64,000 nt of DNA from JABCPE02 sp963520375 (lineage in GTDB: Bacteria > Bacteroidota > Bacteroidia > Flavobacteriales > Weeksellaceae): contig CAUQQF010000004.1 of the NCBI GenBank assembly GCA_963520375.1, positions 73,732 to 137,731 of the forward strand, written 5' to 3'. Every line of letters starts with the position of its first letter. Within the stretch, counting starts at the first letter, position 1. Below, one piece after another: positions 50,637 through 59,380 of this stretch. The position numbers and the translations under genes are program-made. The notes under the pieces were generated by a model. The model made no database searches. It was not told the origin of the DNA and worked only from the letters and a program-made list of their open reading frames with translations.

Positions 50637-52679
50637 TTAGCCAATCTCTATTCCGTTTTCTACCTTTTCATCAGGCGTCACGAAAGATAGTTTGCCATCT
50701 GGCTTGGTCGTAAGCAGAAGCATTCCTTGAGATTCTATTCCTCGGATTCTTCTTGGAGCGAGGTTTAGAAGAATCATCACTTGTTTGCCAATGATTTCCT
50801 CAGGGCTGAAACTTTCTGCAATTCCCGAAACTACGGTGCGAACATCTACACCAGTATCTACTTTTAGTTTTAGTAATTTATCAGCTTTTTCTACCTTTTC
50901 AGCTTCTAAAATCGTAGCGGTTCTAAGGTCTATTTTTGTAAAGTCATCAAATGAAATTTGTTCTTTCATAGGGTTTGCGTTAGGATTGGTTTTTTGATTG
51001 TTTATTTTTGTGTTTTCCAACTTTTTGATTTGAGCCTCTATCACATCATCTTCTATTTTAGAGAAAAGTAGTGGCATTTCATTGATTTGGTGCCCCGTCG
51101 GGATAGGCGGCGTGTTTAGGACTTCATACCAGTTTTTGTCTCCCAGATTTAGTCCAGATTTCATTTTTTGGGAAGTGAAAGGCAGGAACGGCTCACACAA
51201 ATACGCCAGCGCTCCAGCGACTTGTAATGCGCAGAACATCTGTGTTTTCACGCGTTCAGGATTGTCCTTTATCGCTTTCCAAGGTTCTTCATCTGCAAGG
51301 TATTTATTCCCTAATCTTGCTAAATTCATCATTTCAGTAAGGGCATCACGGAAGCGGAATTCATCTAGGTTATTACCAATTTTATCTGGAATTTGCTGCA
51401 TTTCGTGGTAAAGGTCTTTATCTACTTGCTCAAATTCATTAGGCTGAGGAACAATTCCGTTGTAATATTTTTGGGTAAGAACCGTCACACGATTGATGAA
51501 ATTCCCAAAAATCCCTACCAATTCCGAGTTGTTTTTGGTTTGAAAATCTTTCCAAGTAAAATTATTATCCTTTGTCTCTGGCGCTGAAGAAAGCAGTGCG
51601 TAGCGCAGTGCATCCTGCTGGTCAGGGAAATCCTCTACATATTCGTGAGCCCATACAGCCCAATTTCTCGAAGTAGAAATTTTATCATTTTCAAGGTTAA
51701 GGAATTCAAACGCAGGGACATTTTTCGGCATGATGTAGTCTCCGTGAGCTTTCATCATCGATGGGAAAATGATGCAGTGGAAGACAATGTTGTCTTTTCC
51801 AATGAAATGAACGAGGTCTGTTTCTTCATTTTGCCAAAAATCTTTCCAGTTTTTGCCGTTTTTCTCTGCCCATTCCTGCGTGAAAGAAATATAACCGATA
51901 GGCGCATCAAACCAAACATAAAGCACCTTGCCCTCTGCATTTGGAAGCGGAACAGGAACACCCCAGTTTAGGTCACGAGTCATGGCTCTTGGTTTTAGTC
52001 CATCATTGAGCCAAGATTTCACTTGTCCGTATACATTAGGTTTCCAGTCATCCTGATGTCCTTTGATAATCCATTCGTTCAGGAAATTTTCATACTCATT
52101 TAGAGGAAGATACCAGTTTTTGGTTTCCTTTAAAACAGGCGTGTTGCCGCTGAGCATGGATTTTGGGTTGATAAGTTCCGTAGGCGAAAGGGTAGAACCG
52201 CATTTTTCGCATTGGTCGCCATAGGCATTTTCATTGCTGCATTTTGGGCATGTACCTACGATATATCTGTCGGCAAGGAATTCTCCTGCCTGTTCATCAA
52301 AAAATTGTTCAGAAATTTCTTCCTCGAATTTACCTTTGTTATAAAGGTTTAGAAAGAATTCTTGGCTTACTTCATAGTGTTTTTTGGAGGTAGTTCTCGA
52401 ATATTCATCAAAGGAAATCCCTAAATCAGCAAAAGATTTTTTGATGATTTCATGATATTTGTCCACCACATCCTGCGGAGTGATGCCTTCTTTTTTTGCT
52501 CTAATGGTGATGGGAATACCGTGTTCATCAGAACCACAGATAAAGGCAACTTCCTGTCCCGTATTTCTCTGAAATCTTGCATAAACATCAGCAGGGATAT
52601 ATACACCCGCTAAATGCCCGATATGCACAGGTCCATTGGCATAAGGCAGGGCAGCGGTAATCATTTTTCTCTTTGACAT
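50637..52679 (-). CDS. metG: Methionyl-tRNA synthetase
   Basis: 680 residues from MSKRKMITAALPYANGPVHI; an ATG 21 bases upstream lies too near the promoter box. Class I catalytic motifs are HIGH and KISTS. The zinc knuckle CPKC with CEKC marks the four-cysteine type. The anticodon-binding helices follow, then a C-terminal tRNA-binding OB domain (about 575-680: FTKIDLRTATILEAEKVEKA, NLAPRRIRGIESQGMLLLT) that gives dimerisation and tRNA affinity. Confidence 0.96.
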   Translation of the reverse strand: MSKRKMITAALPYANGPVHIGHLAGVYIPADVYARFQRNTGQEVAFICGSDEHGIPITIRAKKEGITPQDVVDKYHEIIKKSFADLGISFDEYSRTTSKKHYEVSQEFFLNLYNKGKFEEEISEQFFDEQAGEFLADRYIVGTCPKCSNENAYGDQCEKCGSTLSPTELINPKSMLSGNTPVLKETKNWYLPLNEYENFLNEWIIKGHQDDWKPNVYGQVKSWLNDGLKPRAMTRDLNWGVPVPLPNAEGKVLYVWFDAPIGYISFTQEWAEKNGKNWKDFWQNEETDLVHFIGKDNIVFHCIIFPSMMKAHGDYIMPKNVPAFEFLNLENDKISTSRNWAVWAHEYVEDFPDQQDALRYALLSSAPETKDNNFTWKDFQTKNNSELVGIFGNFINRVTVLTQKYYNGIVPQPNEFEQVDKDLYHEMQQIPDKIGNNLDEFRFRDALTEMMNLARLGNKYLADEEPWKAIKDNPERVKTQMFCALQVAGALAYLCEPFLPFTSQKMKSGLNLGDKNWYEVLNTPPIPTGHQINEMPLLFSKIEDDVIEAQIKKLENTKINNQKTNPNANPMKEQISFDDFTKIDLRTATILEAEKVEKADKLLKLKVDTGVDVRTVVSGIAESFSPEEIIGKQVMILLNLAPRRIRGIESQGMLLLTTKPDGKLSFVTPDEKVENGIEIG

Positions 52680-52697
52680 ATAATTCCTTATTTTTTG

Positions 52698-52705
52698 CAA
52701 ATATA
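52698..52705 (-). promoter_or_regulatory. -7 box of metG
   Basis: Minus-strand TATATTTG, 19 bases before the preferred metG start; it would overlap the untranslated region of any longer reading frame. Confidence 0.5.
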
Positions 52706-52826
52706 AGGATTATTGACCTATTTTTTGGTAGTTTTTATTTATGAGAAATAACAGTTTTTGTACATAAAAGATGAAAAATAAAGGATTTTTGAGTTATTCA
52801 AAATGTAAAATAGTGCGGCTAAGTCT

Positions 52827-52856
52827 TGATTATTTTTGAAAAAAAATTACCTTTGT
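52827..52856 (+). promoter_or_regulatory. Promoter of the porin gene
   Basis: TTG (52827-52829), 19 bases, TACCTTTG (52849-52856), 24 bases before the start codon. Confidence 0.75.
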
Positions 52857-52879
52857 ACCCGTAAAAATCAAATAATTAT

Positions 52880-54016
52880 ATGAAAAGAGCAATTGTGTAT
52901 TTGGGAATGATTTTGATGAGTCAAAATCTATTTTCTCAGGAAGGAGAAGAAAAGGAGGAACAACTACAAATGGAAGAACCAAAACAAGAGGTTTCTAACA
53001 AATTGTCAAATTTCACTATTTCTGGATATACGGAGGTTTTCTACTCGTATGATTTTAATCAGAGAGCAGACCATATCAGACAGCCGTTTTTTTATACATT
53101 TAACCGACACAATGAGGTGAATGTAAACATAGCAAGGCTAAAAGCAGAATATGCAACAGACAATATGCGTGCTAACATAGCCCTAATGGCGGGAACTTAC
53201 CCAGAAGACAACTTGTCAGCGGAACAAGGAATGCTGAAACTGGTTCAGGAAGCAAACATTGGGTTTAGAATTTCTAAAACCAAAAACCTCTGGATAGATG
53301 CTGGGGTGATGCCGTCTTACATCGGTTCAGAAGGAGAAATCAGCAAAGATAATCTTGCTTTGACAAGAACTATCGCTGTGGCACAAGAGCCTTTCTTCAT
53401 GACAGGGGCGCAGATTACCTACATTACAGATAATAATAAATGGACTTTCATGGGAGGAGTCTATAACGGATGGCAGATAATCAAAAGACAAAATAGCAAC
53501 ACAAAATTGCCAGCATTTGGGGCGAGAGTGGCTTACCAACCGAATGAAAATTGGTTCTTCAATTCTTCTGCTTATATAGGAAAAGACCCAGCTACGGAGA
53601 CTAAAATGAGATACTTCAATAATTTCTATACGAACTATAAGGCGAGTGATAAATTAGAATTTCAGTTCGTATTTGATGTGGGAGCAGAGCAGTCTGCGGA
53701 AGGTTCTAACAAGCACTACTTCTGGTGGTCTCCTAACATTTTAGCGAAATATTATTTTACGCCTAAATTCTCTACAGCGGGAAGAGTGGAATATTTTGAT
53801 GATTCTAAAGATATTATGACCTTCGGAGGAGGACAAAGATTCCAAATCTGGGGCGCATCAGTAAACTTTGATTATTTAATCAATAAAAACTTGATGTGGC
53901 GTTTGGAATTCAGAAACTTACAATCTAAAGACCCTATTTTCCAAAAGATAGACCAGTCTCATCCAAATGTTAAGAATAATTTCTTCATTACCACGATGTT
54001 GGCTGCTTGGTTCTAA
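52880..54016 (+). CDS. Outer-membrane porin, putative BBP2 family
   Basis: 378 residues with a signal peptide (MKRAIVYLGMILMSQNLFSQ), an acidic stretch (EGEEKEEQLQMEEPKQE) and then a beta barrel beginning FTISGYTEVFYSYDFNQ. Alternating-hydrophobic strands continue (LWIDAGVMPSYIGSEGE, WTFMGGVYNGWQII, FQFVFDVGAEQSA, FSTAGRVEYFDDS) to the C-terminal FFITTMLAAWF, which ends in Phe as outer-membrane proteins do. The type matches the beta-barrel porin-2 family of Bacteroidota. Substrate unknown. Confidence 0.83.
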   Translation: MKRAIVYLGMILMSQNLFSQEGEEKEEQLQMEEPKQEVSNKLSNFTISGYTEVFYSYDFNQRADHIRQPFFYTFNRHNEVNVNIARLKAEYATDNMRANIALMAGTYPEDNLSAEQGMLKLVQEANIGFRISKTKNLWIDAGVMPSYIGSEGEISKDNLALTRTIAVAQEPFFMTGAQITYITDNNKWTFMGGVYNGWQIIKRQNSNTKLPAFGARVAYQPNENWFFNSSAYIGKDPATETKMRYFNNFYTNYKASDKLEFQFVFDVGAEQSAEGSNKHYFWWSPNILAKYYFTPKFSTAGRVEYFDDSKDIMTFGGGQRFQIWGASVNFDYLINKNLMWRLEFRNLQSKDPIFQKIDQSHPNVKNNFFITTMLAAWF

Positions 54017-54038
54017 TAAAATCAAAAATGATATAACG

Positions 54039-54070
54039 AAAATTCCACTCTATCATTGAGTGGAATTTTT
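54039..54070. terminator. Bidirectional terminator
   Basis: AAAATTCCACTC and GAGTGGAATTTT form a 12-pair stem with a 7-base loop between convergent genes. Confidence 0.85.
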
Positions 54071-54074
54071 TATT

Positions 54075-55055
54075 TTACCAAGTGATGCAGAACATGGTTT
54101 CTCCTTTGTTTACGGGAGGAGTTCCTATTTTGTAAAGAATCATTCCGCTTTCTGGCGCGGATATTTTTTGAAGTAAATTTCCGAACTCATCCGTAATGTA
54201 GCCCAAATCTTCGCCTTCTTTCACTTGTTCACCAGCCTTGTGCTTACTGTGGAAAATCCCATTCACAGGCACTTTTATATAAGTTTGTTTCGTGAAAGTC
54301 TTACGAGAGGCAGGTTTTTTGTACGGCGCCGAAGAATACATTTTCATCATTCCTATCATGTTGTAGATGGATTCTTTCAGCATTTTTACTTCATCAGCTC
54401 CGTTTACTCCGAGTTTTCCAGCTTCAAGACTCAGCGCAACGACATCATTCTGTACGGCTTGTTTAAAGGCGTAAAGCGCTGGTTCTGTTTTACTAATGTT
54501 ATAAGGATAACTTACGATATAGGGCAGCACAGAAGCCTCCGAAAGTTTTAGGGCTGTTTTGGTTTTTTCAGTAGAATCTTTATTGTCATAGTAGCAGACA
54601 AAAGGAACCAAATCCTCATTGGCATCGCCTCCATGAATATCCAGAAAAACATCTGAAATAGGGATGATGTTTTTGGTGATATAATTTGCTATCTGCTCCG
54701 TGATGGTGCCGTTTTCTTTCCCTGGGAAAACAATGTTTAGGTTTTTCTTGTCTGTTGGGTTCAGGTAAGGAACACGCTCGTAAAAAGCACCGATGTTCGT
54801 TATAGGTAAAATTATCAGAGTTCCTTTTAGTTTGGCTGGGTCTATCTCTTTCATTAGTTTCTGAACCACCATTATAGGAGGATATTCGTATCCGTGAACG
54901 CCTGCCAAGATGGTGAATGTAGGTCCTTTTTCCTTTCCATTGATGACGGAAATGGGAATGTAGTGATGCGGATTTTCCTCGTTAAATTTAATTTTTAAAT
55001 CAGTTCTTTTAGAAGGATTATTTTTAATGATAGAAACGATGTCTTGTGATTTCAT
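54075..55055 (-). CDS. M14-like succinylglutamate desuccinylase/aspartoacylase family protein
   Basis: 326 residues from the ATG giving MKSQDIVSII. The zinc site HxxE is His54-Glu57 in TILAGVHGYEYPP, with a third histidine in DVFLDIHGGDANED. A lipoyl-like C-terminal region (GEQVKEGEDLGYITDEFGN) follows. Members hydrolyse N-acyl amino acids or short peptides. As annotated it would be cytoplasmic, but just upstream in another frame, 10 bases after ruvC, lies a complete signal peptide that a one-base change would join to this frame. Confidence 0.85.
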   Translation of the reverse strand: MKSQDIVSIIKNNPSKRTDLKIKFNEENPHHYIPISVINGKEKGPTFTILAGVHGYEYPPIMVVQKLMKEIDPAKLKGTLIILPITNIGAFYERVPYLNPTDKKNLNIVFPGKENGTITEQIANYITKNIIPISDVFLDIHGGDANEDLVPFVCYYDNKDSTEKTKTALKLSEASVLPYIVSYPYNISKTEPALYAFKQAVQNDVVALSLEAGKLGVNGADEVKMLKESIYNMIGMMKMYSSAPYKKPASRKTFTKQTYIKVPVNGIFHSKHKAGEQVKEGEDLGYITDEFGNLLQKISAPESGMILYKIGTPPVNKGETMFCITW

Positions 55056-55101
55056 AAAAACAAATAACGAGAGTAAAGAAAACTAAAAATAATTTTTTCA
55101 T
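55056..55101 (-). pseudogene. Detached signal-peptide start of the M14 gene (putative frameshift)
   Basis: An ATG at 55101 opens MKKLFLVFFTLVICF, a typical signal-peptide core, and then runs into a T5 tract (55056-55060). Without one T the frame continues as FMKSQDIVSII, exactly into the M14 protein, with SQ as a plausible cleavage site. In the sequence as given the frame is broken and ends about 10 codons later. It may be a sequencing error, a real mutation, or a slippery tract. Confidence 0.6.
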
Positions 55102-55111
55102 GCAGATAGGT

Positions 55112-55666
55112 TTATTTGATTCTGTCGGGATTTTGTTTGATAAAACTATCCCAGCTGGAATATGAAGCGCTTTTTTCTGTTTTATTAGAATTAAAATAAT
55201 GACAAACAGCCACCGCAAGCCCATCGGACGCATCTAAATATTTGGTCGGAAATTCTTTGAGACCGAGCAGGTTTTTCAGCATAGCGGCTACCTGTTCCTT
55301 GCTGGCGTTTCCATTTCCTGTTATCGCCATTTTTACTTTCTTGGGCGAATATTCTGTGATGGGAATATCACGGTATAGACTGGCTGCCATGGCTACTCCC
55401 TGCGCCCTCCCGAGTTTCAGCATACTCTGCACATTTTTTCCATAAAAGGGCGCTTCTAGAGCGACTTCATCAGGATGATATTCATCAATGAGCGCTAGGG
55501 TTTTCTCAAAAATGTATTTTAGTTTTGTTTCGTGGTTTGGGTATTTTTTTAGCACAAGTTCGTGGATGGAGACCAGCTCCATTTTACTGCCCTTTGTAGA
55601 AATGATACCAAATCCCATCACGGTAGTTCCTGGGTCTATGCCTAAAATGATTTTTTCTGCTGTCAT
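55112..55666 (-). CDS. ruvC: Holliday junction resolvase RuvC
   Basis: 184 residues, the endonuclease that resolves four-way junctions together with RuvAB. The RNase-H-like acidic residues are visible: Asp11 in GIDPGTTVMGFG, Glu in EVALEAPFYGKNVQSMLKL, and the later DASDGLAVAVCHY. ruvA and ruvB are not in the window. The M14 gene follows on the same strand. Confidence 0.95.
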   Translation of the reverse strand: MTAEKIILGIDPGTTVMGFGIISTKGSKMELVSIHELVLKKYPNHETKLKYIFEKTLALIDEYHPDEVALEAPFYGKNVQSMLKLGRAQGVAMAASLYRDIPITEYSPKKVKMAITGNGNASKEQVAAMLKNLLGLKEFPTKYLDASDGLAVAVCHYFNSNKTEKSASYSSWDSFIKQNPDRIK

Positions 55667-55714
55667 ATATAGAGTAGTAATTTTTTTAAACTTGTAAATA
55701 TATGATAATCAGTT

Positions 55715-56392
55715 TTATTTAATTCTGAATTTAATGTAAGTGATGGTTTTTCCTTTGGAAGAGAAAAGCTCCTCGTAGTAGGTTCTCACTTCTCTGAGCA
55801 GCGGTGTTTCTGGGTCGTATTCAGGCGCGCCATAGATGTCGTGGTGTGCGGATAAAATCTCGTGTCCGATTCCTTGCAGCAGTCCCAGAGTGTATCCATG
55901 CAGAAATTCAGAATCTGTTTTTAGGTGAATCACAGCATTTTTCTTTAAGATTTTTTTGTATCGTTCTAGGAATTCAGGATTTGTGAGCCTGTGTTTGGTT
56001 CTGCGGTATTTTATCTGTGGGTCAGGGAAAGTGATCCATATTTCATCAATTTCTTCCTCGCCAAAAAAATGCTCTATCAACTCTATCTGCGTTCTCAGAA
56101 AAGCCACATTTTTCATTCCCAAAGTGTGGGCTTCCTTTGCACCGAACCAAAATCTCGCCCCCTTTATATCTATCCCGATGAAATTTTTATCAGGGAATGC
56201 TTTTGCCATGTTTACAGAGTATTCTCCTTTTCCACAGCCGAGTTCTAGGACGATGGGTTTATCATTTTTAAAGAAATCCTGTCTCCATTTTCCTTTTAGA
56301 TAAAAGCCATTCAGAGCCTCTTCTCGTGTGGGCTGAATTACATTCGGAAGTGTCTTGTTTTCGGCAAAACGAGCCAATTTATTTTTCCCCAT
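55715..56392 (-). CDS. trmB: tRNA (guanine-N7)-methyltransferase
   Basis: 225 residues, SAM-dependent methylation of G46 in tRNA. The SAM loop is VLELGCGKGEYSVNMAKAF, the catalytic region FPDPQIKYRRTKHRLTNPEF has the family PDP(W)xKxRHxKRR-type motif with Q-I-K-Y in place of the usual W-x-K-x, and the C-terminal TYYEELFSSKGKTITYIKF is typical. Single gene with its own -7 box. Confidence 0.95.
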   Translation of the reverse strand: MGKNKLARFAENKTLPNVIQPTREEALNGFYLKGKWRQDFFKNDKPIVLELGCGKGEYSVNMAKAFPDKNFIGIDIKGARFWFGAKEAHTLGMKNVAFLRTQIELIEHFFGEEEIDEIWITFPDPQIKYRRTKHRLTNPEFLERYKKILKKNAVIHLKTDSEFLHGYTLGLLQGIGHEILSAHHDIYGAPEYDPETPLLREVRTYYEELFSSKGKTITYIKFRIK

Positions 56393-56412
56393 TTTATTAC
56401 AATTAAAGACCG

Positions 56413-56420
56413 CAAAAGTA
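56413..56420 (-). promoter_or_regulatory. -7 box of trmB
   Basis: Minus-strand TACTTTTG, 20 bases before the start codon. Confidence 0.55.
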
Positions 56421-56497
56421 GAAAAAATACAGATGAGAAAAAAGAAAAACGATAAATACTGACTAGTGTCATGTTTTTGAAAAAAGATGATATTTTA

Positions 56498-56529
56498 TTT
56501 GCAATGATAATTTTTAAATGTTACTTTTG
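56498..56529 (+). promoter_or_regulatory. Promoter of the metal-chelate uptake locus
   Basis: TTTG (56498-56501), 20 bases, TACTTTTG (56522-56529). The first gene starts 24 bases later. I see no clear Fur-type box, though the region is AT-rich. Confidence 0.75.
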
Positions 56530-56553
56530 CTGGAATTTTTAACAAGAATTGAA

Positions 56554-57540
56554 ATGAAAGTATTGAAGGTAGTTTTATCATCGATGATTTTATTAGCCCA
56601 GTTGTCCTGCTCCAAAGGTGCAGGAGAGGCTTCTTCAAAAGAAACAAAAGAAGAAAAAAAGGAGGCGTATTTTTCATATGAATTTAATGACGGAGCGGAT
56701 ACTTTGGTCGTGAATGTGAATAAGACGCCAGAGAAGGCAGTTTTGTTTTCGCATTTTATGACGGAGATGTTTTTGGCGTTAGGTTTAGGAGACAAAATAG
56801 TAGTGGCGACAGAGGAAGGGCCTATTTTACCAGAGTTTAAAGAGGCATATGATAAGATTCCTGTAAGACTTAAAGGACATCACGCTATTTATTCCAAAGA
56901 AGAGTTTTTGCTTTCAGGAGTGGATTTCGTTTCTGGATGGGACGGAGCAATCAAAGCAGAGGCTACGGGAACACCACAGGAGCTTATCGATAAGGGAATT
57001 TATCCATTTATCGCAAAAGCAGTGAGGGATAATGAAACTCTTGAAACGGTTTATGAAGACTTCTATACTTTAGGAAAGATTTTTAAAGTAGAAAAAAATG
57101 CAGAAAAAGTGGTTTCTGAGATGAAAGCCAAACTGGAAAACGCACAGAAAAACTTTATAAAAAAGGAAAACAAACCAAAAGTTTTGGTTTTTTCAGTTAT
57201 TGAAAATGGACTGTATATTTCTGCGGGACTTACTACGGATTTGATAAACAAAGCAGGAGGTCAGAATGTTTATGCAGACCAGTCGGCAGACCATGTGTTC
57301 GTATCATACGAAAGTTTAGTAGACAGAAATCCTGATATCATTATAATAGCAGATATGGAGGGAGAAGGGCGCTCGTCTTATGAAGAAAAGAAAAAGGCAC
57401 TGAAAGACCATCCAGCACTGAAAAATCTACCAGCAGTGAAGAATGATAATATCCATAAAATAGCTTTGGAGGATATTTCGCCAGGAGTAAGGAATATAGA
57501 TTTTATAATTAAATTAAATAAATTGTTGTATGAAAAGTAG
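56554..57540 (+). CDS. ABC transporter substrate-binding lipoprotein (siderophore, heme or cobalamin type)
   Basis: 328 residues from MKVLKVVLSSMILLAQLSC; Cys19 is the lipidated residue, and an earlier in-frame ATG lies inside the promoter. The fold is the FepB/BtuF type: two lobes (KAVLFSHFMTEMFLALGLGD at the start, then ADHVFVSYESLVDRNPDIII and IADMEGEGRSSYEEKKKALK) joined by a long helix around residues 160-200. It hands the ligand to the permease whose gene overlaps its end by 11 bases. The ligand is not decided by the sequence. Confidence 0.92.
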   Translation: MKVLKVVLSSMILLAQLSCSKGAGEASSKETKEEKKEAYFSYEFNDGADTLVVNVNKTPEKAVLFSHFMTEMFLALGLGDKIVVATEEGPILPEFKEAYDKIPVRLKGHHAIYSKEEFLLSGVDFVSGWDGAIKAEATGTPQELIDKGIYPFIAKAVRDNETLETVYEDFYTLGKIFKVEKNAEKVVSEMKAKLENAQKNFIKKENKPKVLVFSVIENGLYISAGLTTDLINKAGGQNVYADQSADHVFVSYESLVDRNPDIIIIADMEGEGRSSYEEKKKALKDHPALKNLPAVKNDNIHKIALEDISPGVRNIDFIIKLNKLLYEK

Positions 57541-58579
57541 ATATCGATTTGGAGTCGTATTTTCGATATTGTGTGTGGTTTTATTTGTATTGTTTGTAAT
57601 GGCAATAGGGGTAGTAACCTCTAATCTAGATGCAGAAACTGCTTATAAAATAGCAGCAAATAAAATAACAGGAACAGAAATCTATGAGCCATACTGGCCA
57701 CTGACACATGAAACTATAATCTGGGAGGTGAGACTTCCAAGGGTTTTGTTATCCATAATTTGCGGTGCGGGACTTGCTGTCTGCGGTGTGCTGATGCAGT
57801 GTGTGACCAAAAACCCTATTGCAGACCCTTATGTGCTTGGTTTAGCATCAGGGGCATCTACAGGAGCAGTGTTTGTCATTGTTTTGGGAGGTGGTGCTAT
57901 GGGGCTGGCGTCTGTATCTACGGGGGCTTTCATAGGCACTTTGATATGTAGTGTGCTGGTTTTTGTGATAGGAACAGAATACGGAAGAAATACTTCTACT
58001 ACGAGGCTGATTCTCTCTGGATTGGCTATATCTACAATATTTACAGCACTTACGGATTTGATAATTTCTTTAGCGAAAAATGCGAGCCAAGTGAAAAGCG
58101 CATTGTTCTGGACGATGGGAAGTTTGGGAGGTGCTACTTGGGAATTACTCCCTATTCCTTTTGTGGTGCTTATTTTGGTGATTTTCGTGGTTTTAGGATT
58201 GTCTAAATCATTGGATTTATTGCTTTTCGGAGATGAAAACGCTACGATGCTGGGGATGAATGTTAATTTGATGAAAACTTTTATAGTTATCGTAGCATCA
58301 TTGCTTACATCTGTTTTGGTATCGGCAACGGGAGCGATAGGATTCATGGGGCTGATGGTACCGCACATAGCGAGAATGCTCTGCGGGAATAAGCATGTAA
58401 GGCTGGTTCCTATGGCAGCGGTGATAGGAGCGATTTTCCTGCTCTGCTGTGACCTATTTGCTAAAAATGCTTTCTATCCGAAGGACTTACCGATAGGTAT
58501 CCTTACATCACTTATAGGAGGGCCGTTCTTCCTTTGGATGCTGATGGATAAGAATTACTCATTTAAAACAGGAAAATAA
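57530..58579 (+). CDS. FecCD-type ABC permease
   Basis: 349 residues with 8-10 membrane helices. FecCD signatures are RLPRVLLSIICGAGLAVCGV followed by LMQCVTKNPIADPYVLGLAS and GASTGA, then FWTMGSLGGATWELLPI, and the ATPase-contacting GAIGFMGLMVPHIARML. It forms the inner-membrane channel as a homodimer. Coding overlaps both neighbours (11 bases with the binding protein, 1 base with the ATPase gene), so the three are translated together. Confidence 0.95.
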   Translation: MKSRYRFGVVFSILCVVLFVLFVMAIGVVTSNLDAETAYKIAANKITGTEIYEPYWPLTHETIIWEVRLPRVLLSIICGAGLAVCGVLMQCVTKNPIADPYVLGLASGASTGAVFVIVLGGGAMGLASVSTGAFIGTLICSVLVFVIGTEYGRNTSTTRLILSGLAISTIFTALTDLIISLAKNASQVKSALFWTMGSLGGATWELLPIPFVVLILVIFVVLGLSKSLDLLLFGDENATMLGMNVNLMKTFIVIVASLLTSVLVSATGAIGFMGLMVPHIARMLCGNKHVRLVPMAAVIGAIFLLCCDLFAKNAFYPKDLPIGILTSLIGGPFFLWMLMDKNYSFKTGK

Positions 58580-59337
58580 TGGAGAAGCTGAGAGTAGAAA
58601 ATTTGAATTTTAAAGTAGGTAAAGTTGAAATCCTAAAAGATGTATCACTCAGCGTAAAGGAAAACTCTTTCGTAGGGGTGATAGGGCATAATGGTTCAGG
58701 GAAATCAACAATGCTGAAAACTATATATGGAGTAAATAAGCCCACAGGCGGTAAAATCTTTTTTGATGAACATGATTTGTTCCAACTGTCAGGAAGAGAA
58801 AGAGCGAAAAAAATAGCAGTTTTGGCTCAGGAATCTGGCGGTCAGTTTGATTTTAGCGTTCAGCAGGTGGTAGAAATGGGAAGGTATCCTCATAAAGATA
58901 CGCTAGAAAACTATTCTAAAGAAGACCTAGAAAAAGTAGATAAAGTACTGCACGAAATGAAACTAGAGGACTATAGAGACCGTAGTTTTAATACGCTTTC
59001 GGGAGGGGAGAAACAAAGGGTTCTGATAGCGAGGCTTCTGGTGCAGGAGAGTAAATTCATTATCCTAGATGAGCCTACGAACCACTTGGATATCGGGCAT
59101 CAGATAGAGATTATGAATATCATTAAGAATATGGGAGTTACAGTTCTTTCGGCAATTCACGATATGAATATCGCATCTATATACTGCGATGAGCTGGTTG
59201 CGATGAAAAAAGGAGAAGTCCTATTGCAGGGGGCTACAGATGAGGTGCTTACGCCAGAGCTGTTAAAGGAATTATTTGATGTGGAATCAGAAATACATAA
59301 TATCAACGGACGCAGACATATAATATACAATCCATAG
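58579..59337 (+). CDS. ABC transporter ATP-binding protein of metal-chelate uptake
   Basis: 252 residues, FepC/BtuD type. Walker A is residues 36-44 (GHNGSGKST), the signature LSGGEKQRVLIARLLVQ follows at about 140, and Walker B is FIILDEPTNHLD. The last 40 residues contact the permease. Start and stop overlap the permease gene (TAATG). Confidence 0.95.
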   Translation: MEKLRVENLNFKVGKVEILKDVSLSVKENSFVGVIGHNGSGKSTMLKTIYGVNKPTGGKIFFDEHDLFQLSGRERAKKIAVLAQESGGQFDFSVQQVVEMGRYPHKDTLENYSKEDLEKVDKVLHEMKLEDYRDRSFNTLSGGEKQRVLIARLLVQESKFIILDEPTNHLDIGHQIEIMNIIKNMGVTVLSAIHDMNIASIYCDELVAMKKGEVLLQGATDEVLTPELLKELFDVESEIHNINGRRHIIYNP

Positions 59338-59380
59338 AGTACTAGTTTAAATCAATAATAACTTTAAAAATTATCAAAAA

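Noticed and set aside
56393..56553. Possible cobalamin riboswitch before the uptake locus
   Set aside because: The leader after the promoter is too short and no B12-box is present.
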